Of a stretch of 64,000 bases of DNA, positions 32,297 to 44,091 are shown piece after piece. A program made the position numbers and the translations under genes. Under the pieces are notes generated by a model. The model was not told the DNA's origin and searched no databases. It worked only from the letters and a program-made list of their open reading frames with translations. Source of the stretch: Pseudoips prasinana (Eukaryota; Arthropoda; Insecta; Lepidoptera; Nolidae); contig OX621245.1 of assembly GCA_951640165.1 (NCBI GenBank), forward strand, positions 19,770,330-19,834,329, written 5' to 3'. Each line of letters starts with the position of its first letter. Position 1 is the stretch's first letter.

Positions 32297-34899
32297 ATAT
32301 GGGAGTCTTATTGCATAGCAGGGATCTCTTCCAGAAAATATATATATATATAATAATATGAACCTACATATAAATTTACACCAAATATAAAAGGAGGAGA
32401 TTTTAAAATAGTAAGAATACAAGTTAATTATTTAAAGAGAGAAATATTATTTCAGCAATGCATTCTTAAATGTTTTAATAAATGAACGTGTCTTAAGGTG
32501 GCAGGACATTTCACTAACGAGCCACTTGAACAGAAAGCAAAGTTTTGACAGTCGAGTTATAAATGGTGTAAATAACCCATAAATTAAGGAAATTTATATA
32601 TATAGATGAAGGATTTTGCATTCAAACCTAATTTAAGTTTTTTTTCTAAATGTATCTTCCTATTCTAATATTGAATCAGAGTTATTTGGAAACTAGAAAT
32701 ACTATTTTAATGATGCGACTTGATACTCTTTTCTTAAATCCGAACTCATTTCTGACACGTTACAGTTTTCATCAATCATGGCCGAATTTAAAAGAATTTG
32801 TATAAAAACTTTATCCGAAATATGAAATTGTTACCATTTCCCTCGTGAAGCACTGGTATGGTTAAACCACCGGCGACTGTAAAACTATTAAATAAGTTAC
32901 ATAAAATAATGTAACAATTTCAACCTAACTTTTTGGTTTTACCATTTGGATAGTGTTTTGGTATATAGACACACTTTTATATATATATATAGGTACACTT
33001 TTAGCAATAAAGGCTAGGAAGGAACAACTAAAAAAAAACTAAATTTGTTTCAGATATGATTCATATTTGGTTTTATCGCTACTAATTGTTCCCGTTTAAA
33101 TTGTATACACTGGTATCGAGGATACGACGAACACACCATTCGTTTAATCTATTTGATTTTAACAAGCTGCTGTCGGACGATTACGTGACCAAATCTGGTT
33201 AAGTATTCATGAAAAATCTTAAATACATTTGGGTAATAATTCATATACCTACCTTATAATTTCTAGCTCGAGTGGTATAAAATCTAGTAACACCAATCAT
33301 GTCCAAAAAGCCTGGAATATGAAATAAAATTAAAAATTGCGTGGAAAATATTAAATAGTTCTTAGAATACTGAAATAACTAATTGCTTTAAGCTGAAAAG
33401 TCTTATGAATATAATATATATAATACAAAGTAAGATATAAAAACGATTGAGATTATTTTTGATGATTGCTACATGCTATTTGGAAATCATTAAACTTTGT
33501 TTTACTAGTTGAAGATTTATATCTTCAACTAGCAAATTGGACATATTTAGTACCCATTTTGCCTGGTTGTAGGGTACTAATGTTTAAGGTCAAACCATAT
33601 ACTTAGCATTTAATTAAATATTATTTTATGTAACATGAACATATTGATATGAACATAGAGGAACATTGTCATTGTTTTATGACAATTATGTATTTTAATG
33701 AACTTAAAAAAATGGTTACAAGTTTAATAACGCCTCCATTCAAATGGTCCAACTGCTTTTTTATATGAAATGAATGATTCTTAATTTAAAAAAAGGTGAG
33801 TTTCTAATTCACCGAGTTTTCTTAATTTAAAATTTACAAATGGCGGAAATCTCTCTAAAACTAAAACTAAGCCTGTTTAAATCAGGCCTATATGAATATT
33901 TTTGTCTTCTTTTACTGTCGCTTTTTAGTTTTATCAAATTTACCAATCGTTGTGTGGCCTAGTTTTAGTTTAGGCGATACTTTCACCGTATGTAAATTTT
34001 GAATTAAAAACACACGTCGAATTATAAACACACTTTGAAGAAGTTTCATTTCAAAATCTATTAAATTATTTAAAAAGTATATTTAATTCACTCAAACTAA
34101 AAAAAGCGACGGATTATATTTGATCATATAAAATTATAATTAAATTCATGATAGTAGTAACTGTACTGGTTTCGGGAAATAGCCCAGAATGCTTGCACGT
34201 GTTGCTTCTGTTTGTGGCTCACAATGCCGCATCGTCGCTTTATTCAATTTGCGAATTTTGTTCATCTAGGTCGACATTCAAGTGTTTTGTCGCTCGAACC
34301 GCCTTTATAGATGTCACTTTATCACACTCGCGAATCCAAACCCAGTAAACGAGTTCACGTTGTTATCTTAATATTATTATTTTTTTACTATCATCAGGTC
34401 TATATTTGTACCCATAAGTATGCCTACTATAATATATTATGTAATTTATGTGAAAGTTTATTTGCTTTGTTCTTAGTTAGTTGCGATACAAAAAATATAT
34501 ATTCTTTATGCAATTATGTATCCAAACAAACACACGGCCGTCGCATGTGGACGCTTGACTACCAGCATCAATCACGCGTCACCGGCTCTTTTAGAGACTT
34601 TATCACTCTTTTTGTTAAAGGACTCATGCTGTCTTAGGAAAATTTTGGTACGGAAGGACATCATTCCACAGACTCAGCGTCCTACTATAGTATAGACGAA
34701 TATTTTAATGATAAAATATAATTAGCAACAAAAAGCATATGACTATAATATTAACGAAATTAGTGCAATATAAAAAATAAATGATATAAAATATAGCTGA
34801 CTTATAAAATAGTAAAATTCATTAAATTAAAATAACTAAATAATTAAGTATAATAAATAAATTCAGGACTAACTATAATAATACATTAATTTAATAAAA
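32297..34899. other. Unique-looking AT-rich DNA with one hairpin
   Basis: A perfect 12-bp inverted repeat (loop TTAT) lies at 33505-33532. Frames at 34148-34348 and 34311-34637 match no known family. No gene is supported. Confidence 0.5.
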
Positions 34900-35062
34900 C
34901 TCATTATGTTACTTAAATATCCAATTAGTAATAATGCACTCTTCCTCCTCTCTCCTAAATCTGTGCTGTACCCTGCAGGGTCCACAATTGATACAAACAT
35001 TATTATGTCTACCAACATTTATACATACATTGTGGAATGCAATAAAGAATTGAGAATTGAGC
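34900..35062 (+). mobile_element. Possible LINE 3' end
   Basis: Contains 'gtaccctgcagggtccacaa', then 'tacattgtggaatgcaataa' and the short tail 'agaattgagaattgag', with an AATAAA signal at about 35039. The layout matches a LINE 3' untranslated region but no ORF end is visible. Confidence 0.45.
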
Positions 35063-35769
35063 GTATTTTAGAGTAAGCTTTGCTGAAATCGAATCGTATG
35101 TGAACATAAAGCTTCTGAAGTGTGTGGATGAACTTCCTGTCGGTGGCGATAATTCTTCTTTGGCTTTGAACTACTCAAGCATCTGAATGTTAAGTTAATT
35201 GTGATTGGGCAGCCTGTCCAAAATATTGTGGCCAGCGGTGGGTCAGAGGATTGAAAAGGAACTACTGCTTTTAAGGGAACTTTATTGGCGTAGACAGTGA
35301 CAGTTGGCCGATCACGGAACACACACGTACTCAGATCACACACGTGGCACACTTCAAAGTTCCCGTGACGAGTACCTACTGCCAAAGCTAAAGTGCCAAC
35401 GTCCCGACGTACAAGGCACACTTTAAACTGTGTAAGGAACACTTGGCACTATTTACTTTTACTGATGACTTGCAATTGTTCAGTTTCTGCTTATTTTTCT
35501 TCCTCTTAATTCGCCTTTGATTTCACCTGAATTAAAACTCTCGGTTCATATTTAAAATTCTGCTTATATACTTCTAAATCGTTCCAAATGCCAAACATCG
35601 ACATTTTTTGTTTCGAATATCTCTAAGTTCTGGTATAACTTTTAAGCGATGTTACAAAAGCCACCTAAATTCATTACTTGTACTAGGATTCGAAGCCCGA
35701 ACGTGACAATATGATATCCTTTATCACCATTTCTTGAAATGTAATAGGGCTAAATTACTTCTAGAGTAA
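35063..35769. other. Unassigned, moderately GC-rich
   Basis: Contains a 124-codon minus frame (35442-35068) with no recognised motif. It may be an old repeat. Confidence 0.35.
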
Positions 35770-35925
35770 TAGAGGTCGATCATCGCTATCGATCCTGCGC
35801 GGGACATATTATAAAAAACAAGTGTGTGCGCATATACAGAGGCACTATCTATCCACACTCATGATCCGAAGGGACGACTGAACCTCAATATTCGTGGTTA
35901 AACACGCTAGACCAACTAAGCCAAC
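35770..35925 (-). mobile_element. tRNA-headed SINE, head type D, internally deleted
   Basis: Matches 11653-12016 over 'tgcgcgggacatattata', 'aagtgtgtgcgca' and the head complement 'acacgctagaccaac', but the middle of the head (including the B box) is deleted. Confidence 0.65.
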
Positions 35926-36879
35926 AATATAACATAGGTAAATGGTTAAATTGGCTAATTATATTTCACTAATGGCCTATTGTCAGTTCCGAAGTACAAA
36001 TAAGTGGATGATATTCTATGGATAGGTAAATTTGCACTCGACTGTAAGACAGAGATAAATACTCGTAAATGTAGTTTTTGGTCGTTAAGTGTCGTCTTAT
36101 CACAAATAAACTTATCAAGAGTGTTGCAGACTTATTAAAAGTTGGTCCAAAAAGTGGAAATATATAAGCACACTTGCTAACTTTTACCTTATTTATAAAT
36201 GAAACACTTTTAGCAACTATATTGAAGAAAAACACAATAGATTTTTAGTTATTATTTTTGATGTATTAAATGATGGCACCGATTACATATAGCTTTACCA
36301 AATATTATATATCAACGAATAGAATACCAAAATACTCACAGAATTTATCTATAAGCATGAACGCACTGAGATAAATTTACTGTTGACGTCGCTAATAAAA
36401 ATTCCCCTTTTATTATGCAAACGATACATTTTTTTACACTTTGCAAAAGTTATAAATCCGAATGTAAAATACAGTAGCAGACTCTTGAGTTACCACATTG
36501 TACTTATACAATATATACATACATACATATATGGTTTACTTACTTATCTTTTTACATTAAATACCTACCAATGCTGAAGGGTTGTTGTGTCAGCAGAAAA
36601 CTTGTTAAAGTCCTTCCACCAAAGAAAGAGTTATGAAAACGCCAACTTTGGGGTATTCACACAAAAGTGTAAAAAGTTTGCTAAACTTCAGCCCTCAACA
36701 GGATTTTATAAATATTAAAATCTAAGGAAGACACTTTGAAAGCGGAAACTAAATTTTTTCTTTGCCACGAGGCATTCATTGCTTTCTTGAAAAGTCACTT
36801 TGCACAAACTTCCTGTTTTCGTGAATTCTTGAAGAAAATAATAATAAAATCCCTAATCCCACATTCTATTGAATTCCTA

Positions 36880-37250
36880 TAGGAAGAAATGAAATAAAAC
36901 ATTTGTAAAGCTCGTTATGTCTAAAAGTTTGCGTACAACATGGCAGTAATTAATTTATTTTATCTAGCCACTGACAGGTGTGGGTTTTAATGAATGGCTA
37001 CAATAATTGGCGGAAGATATGGAAATTTACAATTATAATAGGCAATGGAAAATCAATTCTAGTCAATTAATGGGGCCTCTATTAACCCGCCCGACGACGA
37101 TGGCTCTTGTAAAGTTATGCATAATAATTGCCACCGTTTCAGTTCCAATTAAAGGGACTTCAATAATGATGAACTCTTCGCGAACGGTCTTGGATCGAAA
37201 CAGAACTTTAAACAGTGACAACACCTCAATATCGACACAGTTTGCTTAGT
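36880..37250. promoter_or_regulatory. Candidate conserved non-coding element, homeodomain-site rich
   Basis: No repeat family matches this stretch. It contains a dense series of ATTA/TAAT cores ('cagtaattaatttatttt', 'agtcaattaatggggcct', 'gcataataattgccaccg', 'gttccaattaaagggact'), an E-box CAGGTG at about 36976 and a GC-balanced middle. An 80-codon open frame (37007-37249) resembles no protein, so its low stop density may reflect constraint rather than coding. This is an inference from motif density alone. Confidence 0.3.
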
Positions 37251-37729
37251 TTTAAGTTAGTTCTAGAATGTACTCAAAAGGTCTATTTAGAGTCTATTTG
37301 AAGAAAAAAATATATTGACATAGAACTGTTAGTGTCAGTAATATAACAAAGGATTCGACCCATCTGGTATTGAATGGTTACCATAGCCTAAGACACTTAC
37401 AAAACACATGGCATCATTCACGCTTAACATTACCATAATAATGCTATTACGCGCAACGTACTAAGTAAGGTACATGTACATACACACGAAGAGTTCTTCA
37501 GTTAGTCTCTACATAAAAAATAAAATAAACACATACTTTTCACCTTCACGTATATACTGCACTCCTCTGTCAATCTCTCTTACTAAATAGCATCAAATAA
37601 AAATATGGGTGATCGTGAAAAAATTAACTATAATTTAATTCAGTAACATAATAAAGTATTTTAGCTTTGACTTTAGTTAACTTGGATACATAAAAACACA
37701 CACCATTTATATACATAAACAAGCTGTGC

Positions 37730-37888
37730 CCCGCGGTGTTACCCGCGTTAAATTTTATAAATTTTCTTTGCTATAAACCTCACGGAGCCCGAGACCTTTC
37801 CAACGAATGCAAAACCGTGGAAATCGGTTCGTGCGTTCTGAAGTTATAGCGTCAGGAAGGAAAACCCGACTTATTTTTATATAGTAGA
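37730..37888 (-). mobile_element. Non-autonomous Helitron, fourth type
   Basis: On plus it begins CAAG (CTAG with one change) then 'ctgtgccccgcggtgttacc', carries 'cggagcccgagacctttcca' and 'tgaagttatagcgtcaggaa', and ends '...ttatatagtaga' whose complement starts with TC. It shares the hairpin end with the Lep1-like copies but has a different body. Confidence 0.8.
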
Positions 37889-38185
37889 TAGTATGTGTTT
37901 TTATTTTAAGTATGTGTTTACATTAATTAATATGCAATTTTATCGAGCAATATATTCTAGTTTCATAAAATGGATGTAAGTACGTTAAAGTTTTATGTAC
38001 CTATTATATTAAAAACATAATATTGCCTCTTCTCCATATAACTTTGCGAAGAATAAGTTATTGTAACTTTATACCTACTCGTACATGTACGATTACGTGA
38101 TAAAATTTCAGTTTATAGCTTATTTCATTTCTTTTGTGAGATTATTACCGTAACTTATATCGAGTATTATATAATAATTTTTGGC

Positions 38186-38214
38186 GATCTAAAATACCCT
38201 GGGTATTTTAGATC
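38186..38214. repeat. 14-bp perfect palindrome
   Basis: GATCTAAAATACCC, one central T, then its exact complement. Confidence 0.95.
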
Positions 38215-38227
38215 CCGACTTAAAATC

Positions 38228-38300
38228 ATTAATTCTAAATACCGTGCCGTGCAGCTACAGAGAAACACTGCCCAAATCAGAATTAGGTAATAATATTTTA
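38228..38300 (-). mobile_element. LINE 3' end fragment (family of 51324)
   Basis: 'accgtgccgtgcagctacag' and 'agaaacactgcc' are the complement of the segment 'gcagtgtttctctgtagctg' at about 51860. It is a short fragment of the 3' untranslated region. Confidence 0.6.
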
Positions 38301-39286
38301 AGAAGTTTCGCTTATTGACTCCATTCATTATTATTATTTATTTATATCTAAGAAATAAAAAATATGTTGTGGTATGTCAAGTACCATGTGCTACACAATT
38401 AGTGACTGTAAGTCGTTTACTATTATGTATGTGTGACTAATTTCTCTTATATAATTGCAAATGGACTGAAACGTGACCAGGTCAAAGAATTTTGATACAT
38501 CTAAGAAGACGCATGAATTAGTATTTTCTTTATATAATGACAGCGTGCCTTAAAATTGAAATTGTGGTACCGGAATTAATTAATGACATTTCGAATACTT
38601 TTTATGAAGGATGTCCTCCATAAAAATGAAGTTTATCTTCCTTTTTGGTGATATCCTAACAAACAATAACAAAGATTCATACAACCAAAAAATAAGTTTG
38701 AAATCTATAAATTTCAGAGACATATTGTACACCGAAAACTCTCTAATTTTCTATTTTCTATTAATAAAATCTGTTGAACATTTAACACTGAAAATATTCA
38801 TATTTTACCAAATTCAGTGTATCCACCCTAGTAATTTGCTAAACTTCTCTAAATAAATTGAATATTGCTTGTATATTCTAAATAATCCTTTTCAATAGTA
38901 GTACTTGTATCTAGAGGTATTATTATATTATGGTATAAGTCTTAGTATAAGATGCTCATTAAACAGGTCTACTCAAAAACAGTCTAAATTTAAGCGGAAA
39001 ATATCAACGCTCGCGAATCAATTTTATTTAGCCTCTGTAAGCAGTAAACATCAGGTATTTAATAAAACAAATATCTAGCAAAGTCTTTGATGTCAATCAG
39101 CAGATATGTACAGGATGTCATGGGTTATCCCATTTTTCAAATGCAAATGTTTCTGGGTATACACCCAGTTAGTAAGTTTGTTACTCTTCCGTGCAAAATC
39201 GGTTTAGTTGACGTGTTGCAAACTAAAGATGGTGATATTGCTCTGCATTAAGCTACAATCAGTTCTGACTGGCAGATCTAATTAAG

Positions 39287-39468
39287 GATTCCTTTGCCAA
39301 CACCCTTTCGGAGGACGTAGGTGTCCATCAGCTTTGTTTTCTAGAAACATGGCCGACTGTTATGTTCACAACTGCATGAGAAATATCATATCATATTGAA
39401 AACTCCTTCCAAACTATTAAATTTAATAGTTTGGAAGGTGTTTTCGAAAGGGTGTTGGCAAGGGAATC
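39287..39468. repeat. Nested foldback element, 24-bp outer arms and 17-bp inner palindrome
   Basis: Outer arms 39287-39310 and 39445-39468 are reverse complements with one mismatch. Inside, 39405-39421 and 39422-39438 form a perfect 34-bp palindrome. The outer arms are separated by 134 bp. The ends look like terminal inverted repeats of a short DNA transposon (MITE), though I could not see a target duplication. Confidence 0.8.
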
Positions 39469-39656
39469 TCATATTTGATCAGTGAGTATCGTTCATAACT
39501 AATTTAATAACTTAGAGTCCTTGAAATAGAGCTTAATTAGACTCATAACTGCCAAACTCGTGTGACTAGTGCTGGGAAAGGACTGATCACGTAGATACAA
39601 TAATTAAAATAAATAAATATGTAGTTAATATTTTACATTTATGTAACTAGCAGTGC

Positions 39657-39824
39657 CCCGCGGTTTTAACCGCGTCACACTTTAAATTATAGACTTTATG
39701 TTAATCCAGGGTGTCAGCTCCATACCAAATTTTATTAAATCACTCCAGCCATTTAGACGTGAAGAAGTAACAAACATGCACACTCACACACCTACAAACT
39801 TTCACCTTTCTAATATTAGTAGGA
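39657..39824 (-). mobile_element. Non-autonomous Helitron (Lep1-like)
   Basis: Begins CTAG (39657-39660), then 'cagtgccccgcggttttaac', and ends 'taatattagtagga', complement of the 5' TCCTACTAAT. The body carries 'ggtgtcagctccatacca' (a small deletion relative to other copies). Confidence 0.88.
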
Positions 39825-40059
39825 TTGCTTTTAATTTGGAGTATAAAACATATAAATCATAGTTAATTTATTGAGTTAATGATACAATCACAACACAGTG
39901 TCAGAACCACTAGAACGTTCTTGAAGATTAATTTATTAATTACAGGTCGCATATTTAACCAAACCGTAAAGTCGTAATCTTCTGGTATAATTTTCCGCGT
40001 CTTACTGAACATTGTCTGGCCTATTAAAATCGAAATCAAAAATTATTTATTCCGTAAAA

Positions 40060-40155
40060 ATTTTACATTTATGTGGAATCGTCATATTTTTTTACCCTAC
40101 CGTGCAGTGCATGACGTGGCAGCTACTGCCAGAAAACTCAGTAAGAATCCTTTTT
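40060..40155 (-). mobile_element. LINE 3' end fragment (family of 51324)
   Basis: 'acatttatgtggaatcg', 'taccgtgcagtgcatgacgt' and 'gtaagaatccttttttaa' match the complement of the 51324-51965 3' region in order. Confidence 0.65.
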
Positions 40156-40339
40156 TAAAATAGAATATACTTAATTTTAATTACAATCATGTGTGTTGAC
40201 TCAGAGCAACTCAATCCCAAGCACTTTAATCACTTAAATAAACTGTTATTTTTTAATATGCCCTGCTACACAATTTGGCTTTAATAATTCTTTTAAACTT
40301 ATTCGTAGACAATTCTATAATTATTAGTTAAGTGGATAT

Positions 40340-40505
40340 TGCACCTGAATGATAAGCCGATAAGGTCGTCAGTTCGATTCCCACCCGGAACAAATCTTTG
40401 TATGATGAACACAATTATTTGCTTTGTGTAAGGGTGTAATTTATCAATAATAATTATGAATGCATTTAGAAATATATAATATGTATATTAGTTGTCTTAC
40501 AAAAT
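40340..40505 (+). mobile_element. tRNA-headed SINE, diverged
   Basis: B box 'gtcagttcgattcccacccg' and the body 'tgatgaacacaattatttgc'. The A-box segment 'cctgaatgataagccgat' is decayed and the body stops early. Confidence 0.7.
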
Positions 40506-40718
40506 TAAATTAAATTCAATAGAATAGAATTGATCAAATTGGAAGTGGGTATGTTCAATTTCTACGGCCATTTTATAAGACAAAGTTTGGAATACGGAGC
40601 TTGAACTCGTTCAGTTCATCTAAACTCCGTACTACAACCTATGTCTTGGGTCGACTCGCACTTGCTAATTCGACTAGCCGTTTAAATTTAATAAAAAAAT
40701 AATTATCTAAAGTACTAC

Positions 40719-40912
40719 ACGTGTGGCGCGGTGGCTAAGACAGTCGCGTCGCCTCGCCGCTTCGTGTCGCCGGTTCGAATCCCGCGCCGTATAACTATCT
40801 GTGTGACTCATAAATAGTTGTTCTGAGTCGGGATGTAATTTGTATCCGTCTATTATATGTTTGTAAAGTGCTCCGTGACACAGGGATTAGATTCCCTAGT
40901 GCGGGCGTTGTT
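40719..40912 (+). mobile_element. tRNA-headed SINE, family 2, copy 2
   Basis: Same head and body as 2528-2735, with the A box 'gtgtggcgcggtggctaag' and a canonical B box 'ccggttcgaatcccgcgcc'. It lacks the terminal A tract because a Helitron end (40913-40952) adjoins it. Confidence 0.88.
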
Positions 40913-40952
40913 TATAACATTTAACGCGAGTAAAACCGCGGGGCACAGCTAC
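40913..40952 (+). mobile_element. Helitron 3' terminus
   Basis: 'ttaacgcgagtaaaaccgcg' then 'gggcacagctac', the Lep1-like 3' hairpin with CTAC in place of CTAG. Only this end is present. Confidence 0.65.
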
Positions 40953-41239
40953 TATAAACATACAACTAAGTATCTAATTCTAATCTTGTCAATTGATCGT
41001 TCTTCACGCTTTGTATTATTAACAATAGCCAATGAAATAGAGTCAATACTGTTGTCCTCTTTAGCAATGACAACATTCAAAGAACGTGCCAGTTTACGCT
41101 AGCAATTTATTAAACTAATCTGGATTTGGAGTACAACTACTCAATTCAAATCACTTTGTTGCTTGTCTTTGGACTTGCGCGATTATATATTATGTATGTT
41201 AAAGCTAGCTATGGATGCATGTACGTCTAAATTTGTGTA

Positions 41240-41350
41240 TTGTTTTAGATAGATAGATTAACTCTTTATTTTACACCAATAGTAAAATTATACAGTACAG
41301 GAGCGTATAATTAAAAAGTATACAATTGGCGGTCTTATCATTCATATATT
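41240..41350 (-). mobile_element. LINE 3' end fragment
   Basis: On plus, 'agatagatagattaactctt' then 'tattttacac', the complement of an AATAAA-bearing 3' end with a simple tail, followed by 'acaattggcggtcttatc', which I recognise from lepidopteran LINE tails. Confidence 0.5.
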
Positions 41351-43272
41351 ATCAGTCTTATCAGTCATATATTCTTTATATGTGATCTCTTCCAGACAAC
41401 CAAGGAATGGACAAATGTTTAAGTTACTGCTTTCACAAAAACTTAAACTAAACTTTTACGAATTTTATACTGAATTAATTTACTAGTAAAAATTGTCCGT
41501 TATCTTTTTATGTTCTTTTTTAAATCAAACTAAAGTTTTGCGGTCAGAGACTACTCGGTGCCTTAAATAACAATTTTGAAATTCATTAACTAAAAGGTTA
41601 CTAGCAATATCTATAACCATGTTTAATTTTAACGTTATGCAGTCTATATTTGGTATTGTAAAGTATACCACAGGGTTATATTAGTTGGAAGATAGAGCAA
41701 TTGTTAAATAAACATAAAATTAAGGACGGAAGGTTAATGACTTACATGCAGGTTGGATTTATATATAATAATATAAATCAAACCGGTACCCGTATTACGT
41801 TTCTTGTTGGCCTAGCATAAGTGTTATTTTTTTGTTGGAACTATAAAATCAAAACAATTTCGCCTGATACTAACCAGTCACTACTATGTCACTTTCACCG
41901 CACATATCAGCTCTTACACGAACATTGCCTATCATTCCCCTTTCCGGGTGATCTCTGACAAACTTAGTCATACCTTGGAACTCAAAATTAACATATTAAT
42001 TACCTTAAGTGTATTCAGTAAAGTCGAGGTACTGTAACTACTCGTAGAGAGAAAAACCCCTCTGCTTTACCTTATTTGCATATTTCTACCATTTAGCGCT
42101 ATTCAGGGTTCACGAAGATTCTTTGATTTCAAACTATAACATATATGGAGCTATATATATCACAAATTTCATTTTGTTTAGCCATTATTATTACACTAAA
42201 TATATGGCTTAGTTCCTATGCGTAACAAATTGTGTTTATTTTATTTTCAAATGTTGAAAGCTATAGCTATAGTAACAATGATACCGGAAGATCATAATAT
42301 AAAAGATGGCCAATTGCAGGTTTTCGCAAATAACTAAATTGTATACATATAACAATTTAGTTGTGCCACTTAATTTTATTGAATGTTAACTAATCTATAT
42401 AGTGTTACGTATAAAAATTTGTAGTAGTAATTTAAGAGTAAGACTTAAAAATCAATTTTAAAACCCACTGAAATAACATATGTAGATCAAGGTCAGATGG
42501 TAGATTTTCTCTTATAATTAAACCTTACTTAACTTAACCCACTACTTATTACAGTGGTTCGATAAGACCGAAGATTGACAGAGCAGCAACTTATTTTAGA
42601 GCTCGAGCTATCTAGGGTTAGCTCGAGATATTAGGATATCTGAGATAAACGATTAATCTACTACCTTTTTTTAATGGCAATATAATATAATGATTATTAA
42701 TGATACCAAAATTTTATTAGAAGATACATATGGGATTATAATTTCCATTAGATAAGAGTTTGGCAAAAGCTTCTTAATTTATAGGGCAATTTAACAAAAA
42801 GCTACTATTCCAATAGTATTTTCCATGGTCGTTTGTTCATTAAAACAGTTAATTTACTTCTGTCACCGATGGCACTCAGTCATTAGTACCGTAAACCAAC
42901 AAATGGATACCCACGCTTGCAACTCGCATTAATTTTTACACAAATCGAACTGACAGACAGTATATTTGCTAATAATCATTTGGTGGATCTAGATCGGTTG
43001 GACTCATTAAAATCTGTTGGTAACTGCCTGCATATCGATTTGAAAGCAAAAGAGCCAGTTTGCGCTCGTAATTACAGAGTTTGGTAGCAATAAAGCAGCT
43101 TATTGATAAACCACGGTTTGAATGAAATAATATCTCACTTGCGTATTTTGCCAATTATCTATCTACAGAAATTGTTAAATCATACAATAGAATAAATTTT
43201 AAAGATAGAAAATTGGCAAAACTTTGGAAAACCAGTTTTATGACATTTAATTTTAGATTAATAATATAATTT
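41351..43272. other. Unique-looking AT-rich DNA
   Basis: No repeat family or gene was recognised. The minus frame 42969-43154 has no known motif. Confidence 0.5.
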
Positions 43273-43530
43273 GACGGTCACCGTAGCCTAGTTGGTAGTG
43301 CTCCTGCCTACGAAGCTGGTGGTCCTGGGTTCGAATCCCGGTAAGTGCAAATATTTGTGTGATGAGCACGAATATTTGTTTCTGGGTCATGGATGTTCTC
43401 TATGTATATAAATATATATCTATCTATATAAGTATGTATATCGTCGCCTGTTACCCATAGTACAAGCTTTGCTTAGTTTGGGGGCTAGGATGATCTGTGT
43501 GACATTGTCCCTAGATATTATTATTATTAA
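43273..43530 (+). mobile_element. tRNA-headed SINE, head type C, full length
   Basis: Begins 'ggtcaccgtagcctagttgg' (A box), then the B box 'cctgggttcgaatcccggta', then the body, ending 'tagatattattattatta'. The head is 73 bp and tRNA-shaped, so tRNA predictors may report it. Confidence 0.93.
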
Positions 43531-43728
43531 TATCCTGGGATATTATTCACACCATCTTTCCAAACTAAACAGAGCTTGTACTATGGAAACCAGACAATTG
43601 ATATACTTCATATTAATATACTAATTTTCTTTTTTGTTAATACGCACTTATATGTATATATAATTACACCCAGACGTAGGACAAACAAACATGTACAAAA
43701 ATATCTGTCCTGGGTTGGAATCGAACTT
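43531..43728 (-). mobile_element. tRNA-headed SINE, head truncated, tail-to-tail with the previous one
   Basis: On plus it runs from 'tatcctgggatattattcac' through 'agagcttgtactatggaaac' to the B box complement 'ttggaatcgaac', and stops before the A box. Confidence 0.8.
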
Positions 43729-43740
43729 TACTGGAAATAA

Positions 43741-43865
43741 TCTATATATATAAAAGAAAGTTGTGTTAGTTACACCACTTATAACTCAAGAACGGGTGGA
43801 GTAATTTCAATTATTTTTGTGTTTTTGGATGTATCTTCGTCAGGAATAGTATATAGGATAATAAG
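43741..43865 (+). mobile_element. Helitron-like 5' end, fifth type
   Basis: Begins with TC after an A ('tctatatatataaaagaaag') and continues 'ttgtgttagttacaccactt', a 5' end I recognise from Lepidoptera. No 3' end is seen. The R1-like LINE at 44092 may have split it. Confidence 0.5.
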
Positions 43866-43999
43866 TAATAAAATATAGTCATATAATTATTAAAATAAAA
43901 AATCAAATACATAGAAAGTAATTACATCTAAATGAAATAATAACTGTCAAGATTGACAATACAGAACCTAATAGATTCTCCCTTTCTGTCAGTTTTAGG

Positions 44000-44025
44000 C
44001 TTCGAGCATTTGTCTATGCTCGAAG
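44000..44025. repeat. 10-bp perfect hairpin flanked by direct repeats
   Basis: CTTCGAGCAT pairs with 44016-44025 around a 6-nt loop. GTTTTAGGC occurs on both sides (about 43992-44000 and 44027-44034). Confidence 0.8.
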
Positions 44026-44091
44026 GTTTTAGGCTATACCTAAATAGGGAAATTGTCTTTGAATTGATTTTTTTTAATAGGTTACTGGTTA

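Larger units (their letters stand above)
37889..39285. other. Unique-looking AT-rich DNA with minor pieces
   Basis: Apart from the palindrome at 38186 and the LINE tail piece at 38228, nothing was recognised. Confidence 0.45.

Noticed and set aside
35068..35442. 124-aa minus-strand protein gene
   Set aside because: No motif, no conserved-looking block and no promoter. It follows a probable LINE 3' end.
43273..43346. tRNA gene (also at 54853, 12940, 11018, 23757, 2531, 40719)
   Set aside because: The heads carry polymerase III boxes but each is followed by a shared SINE body and simple tail instead of a terminator, and they occur in many diverged copies.
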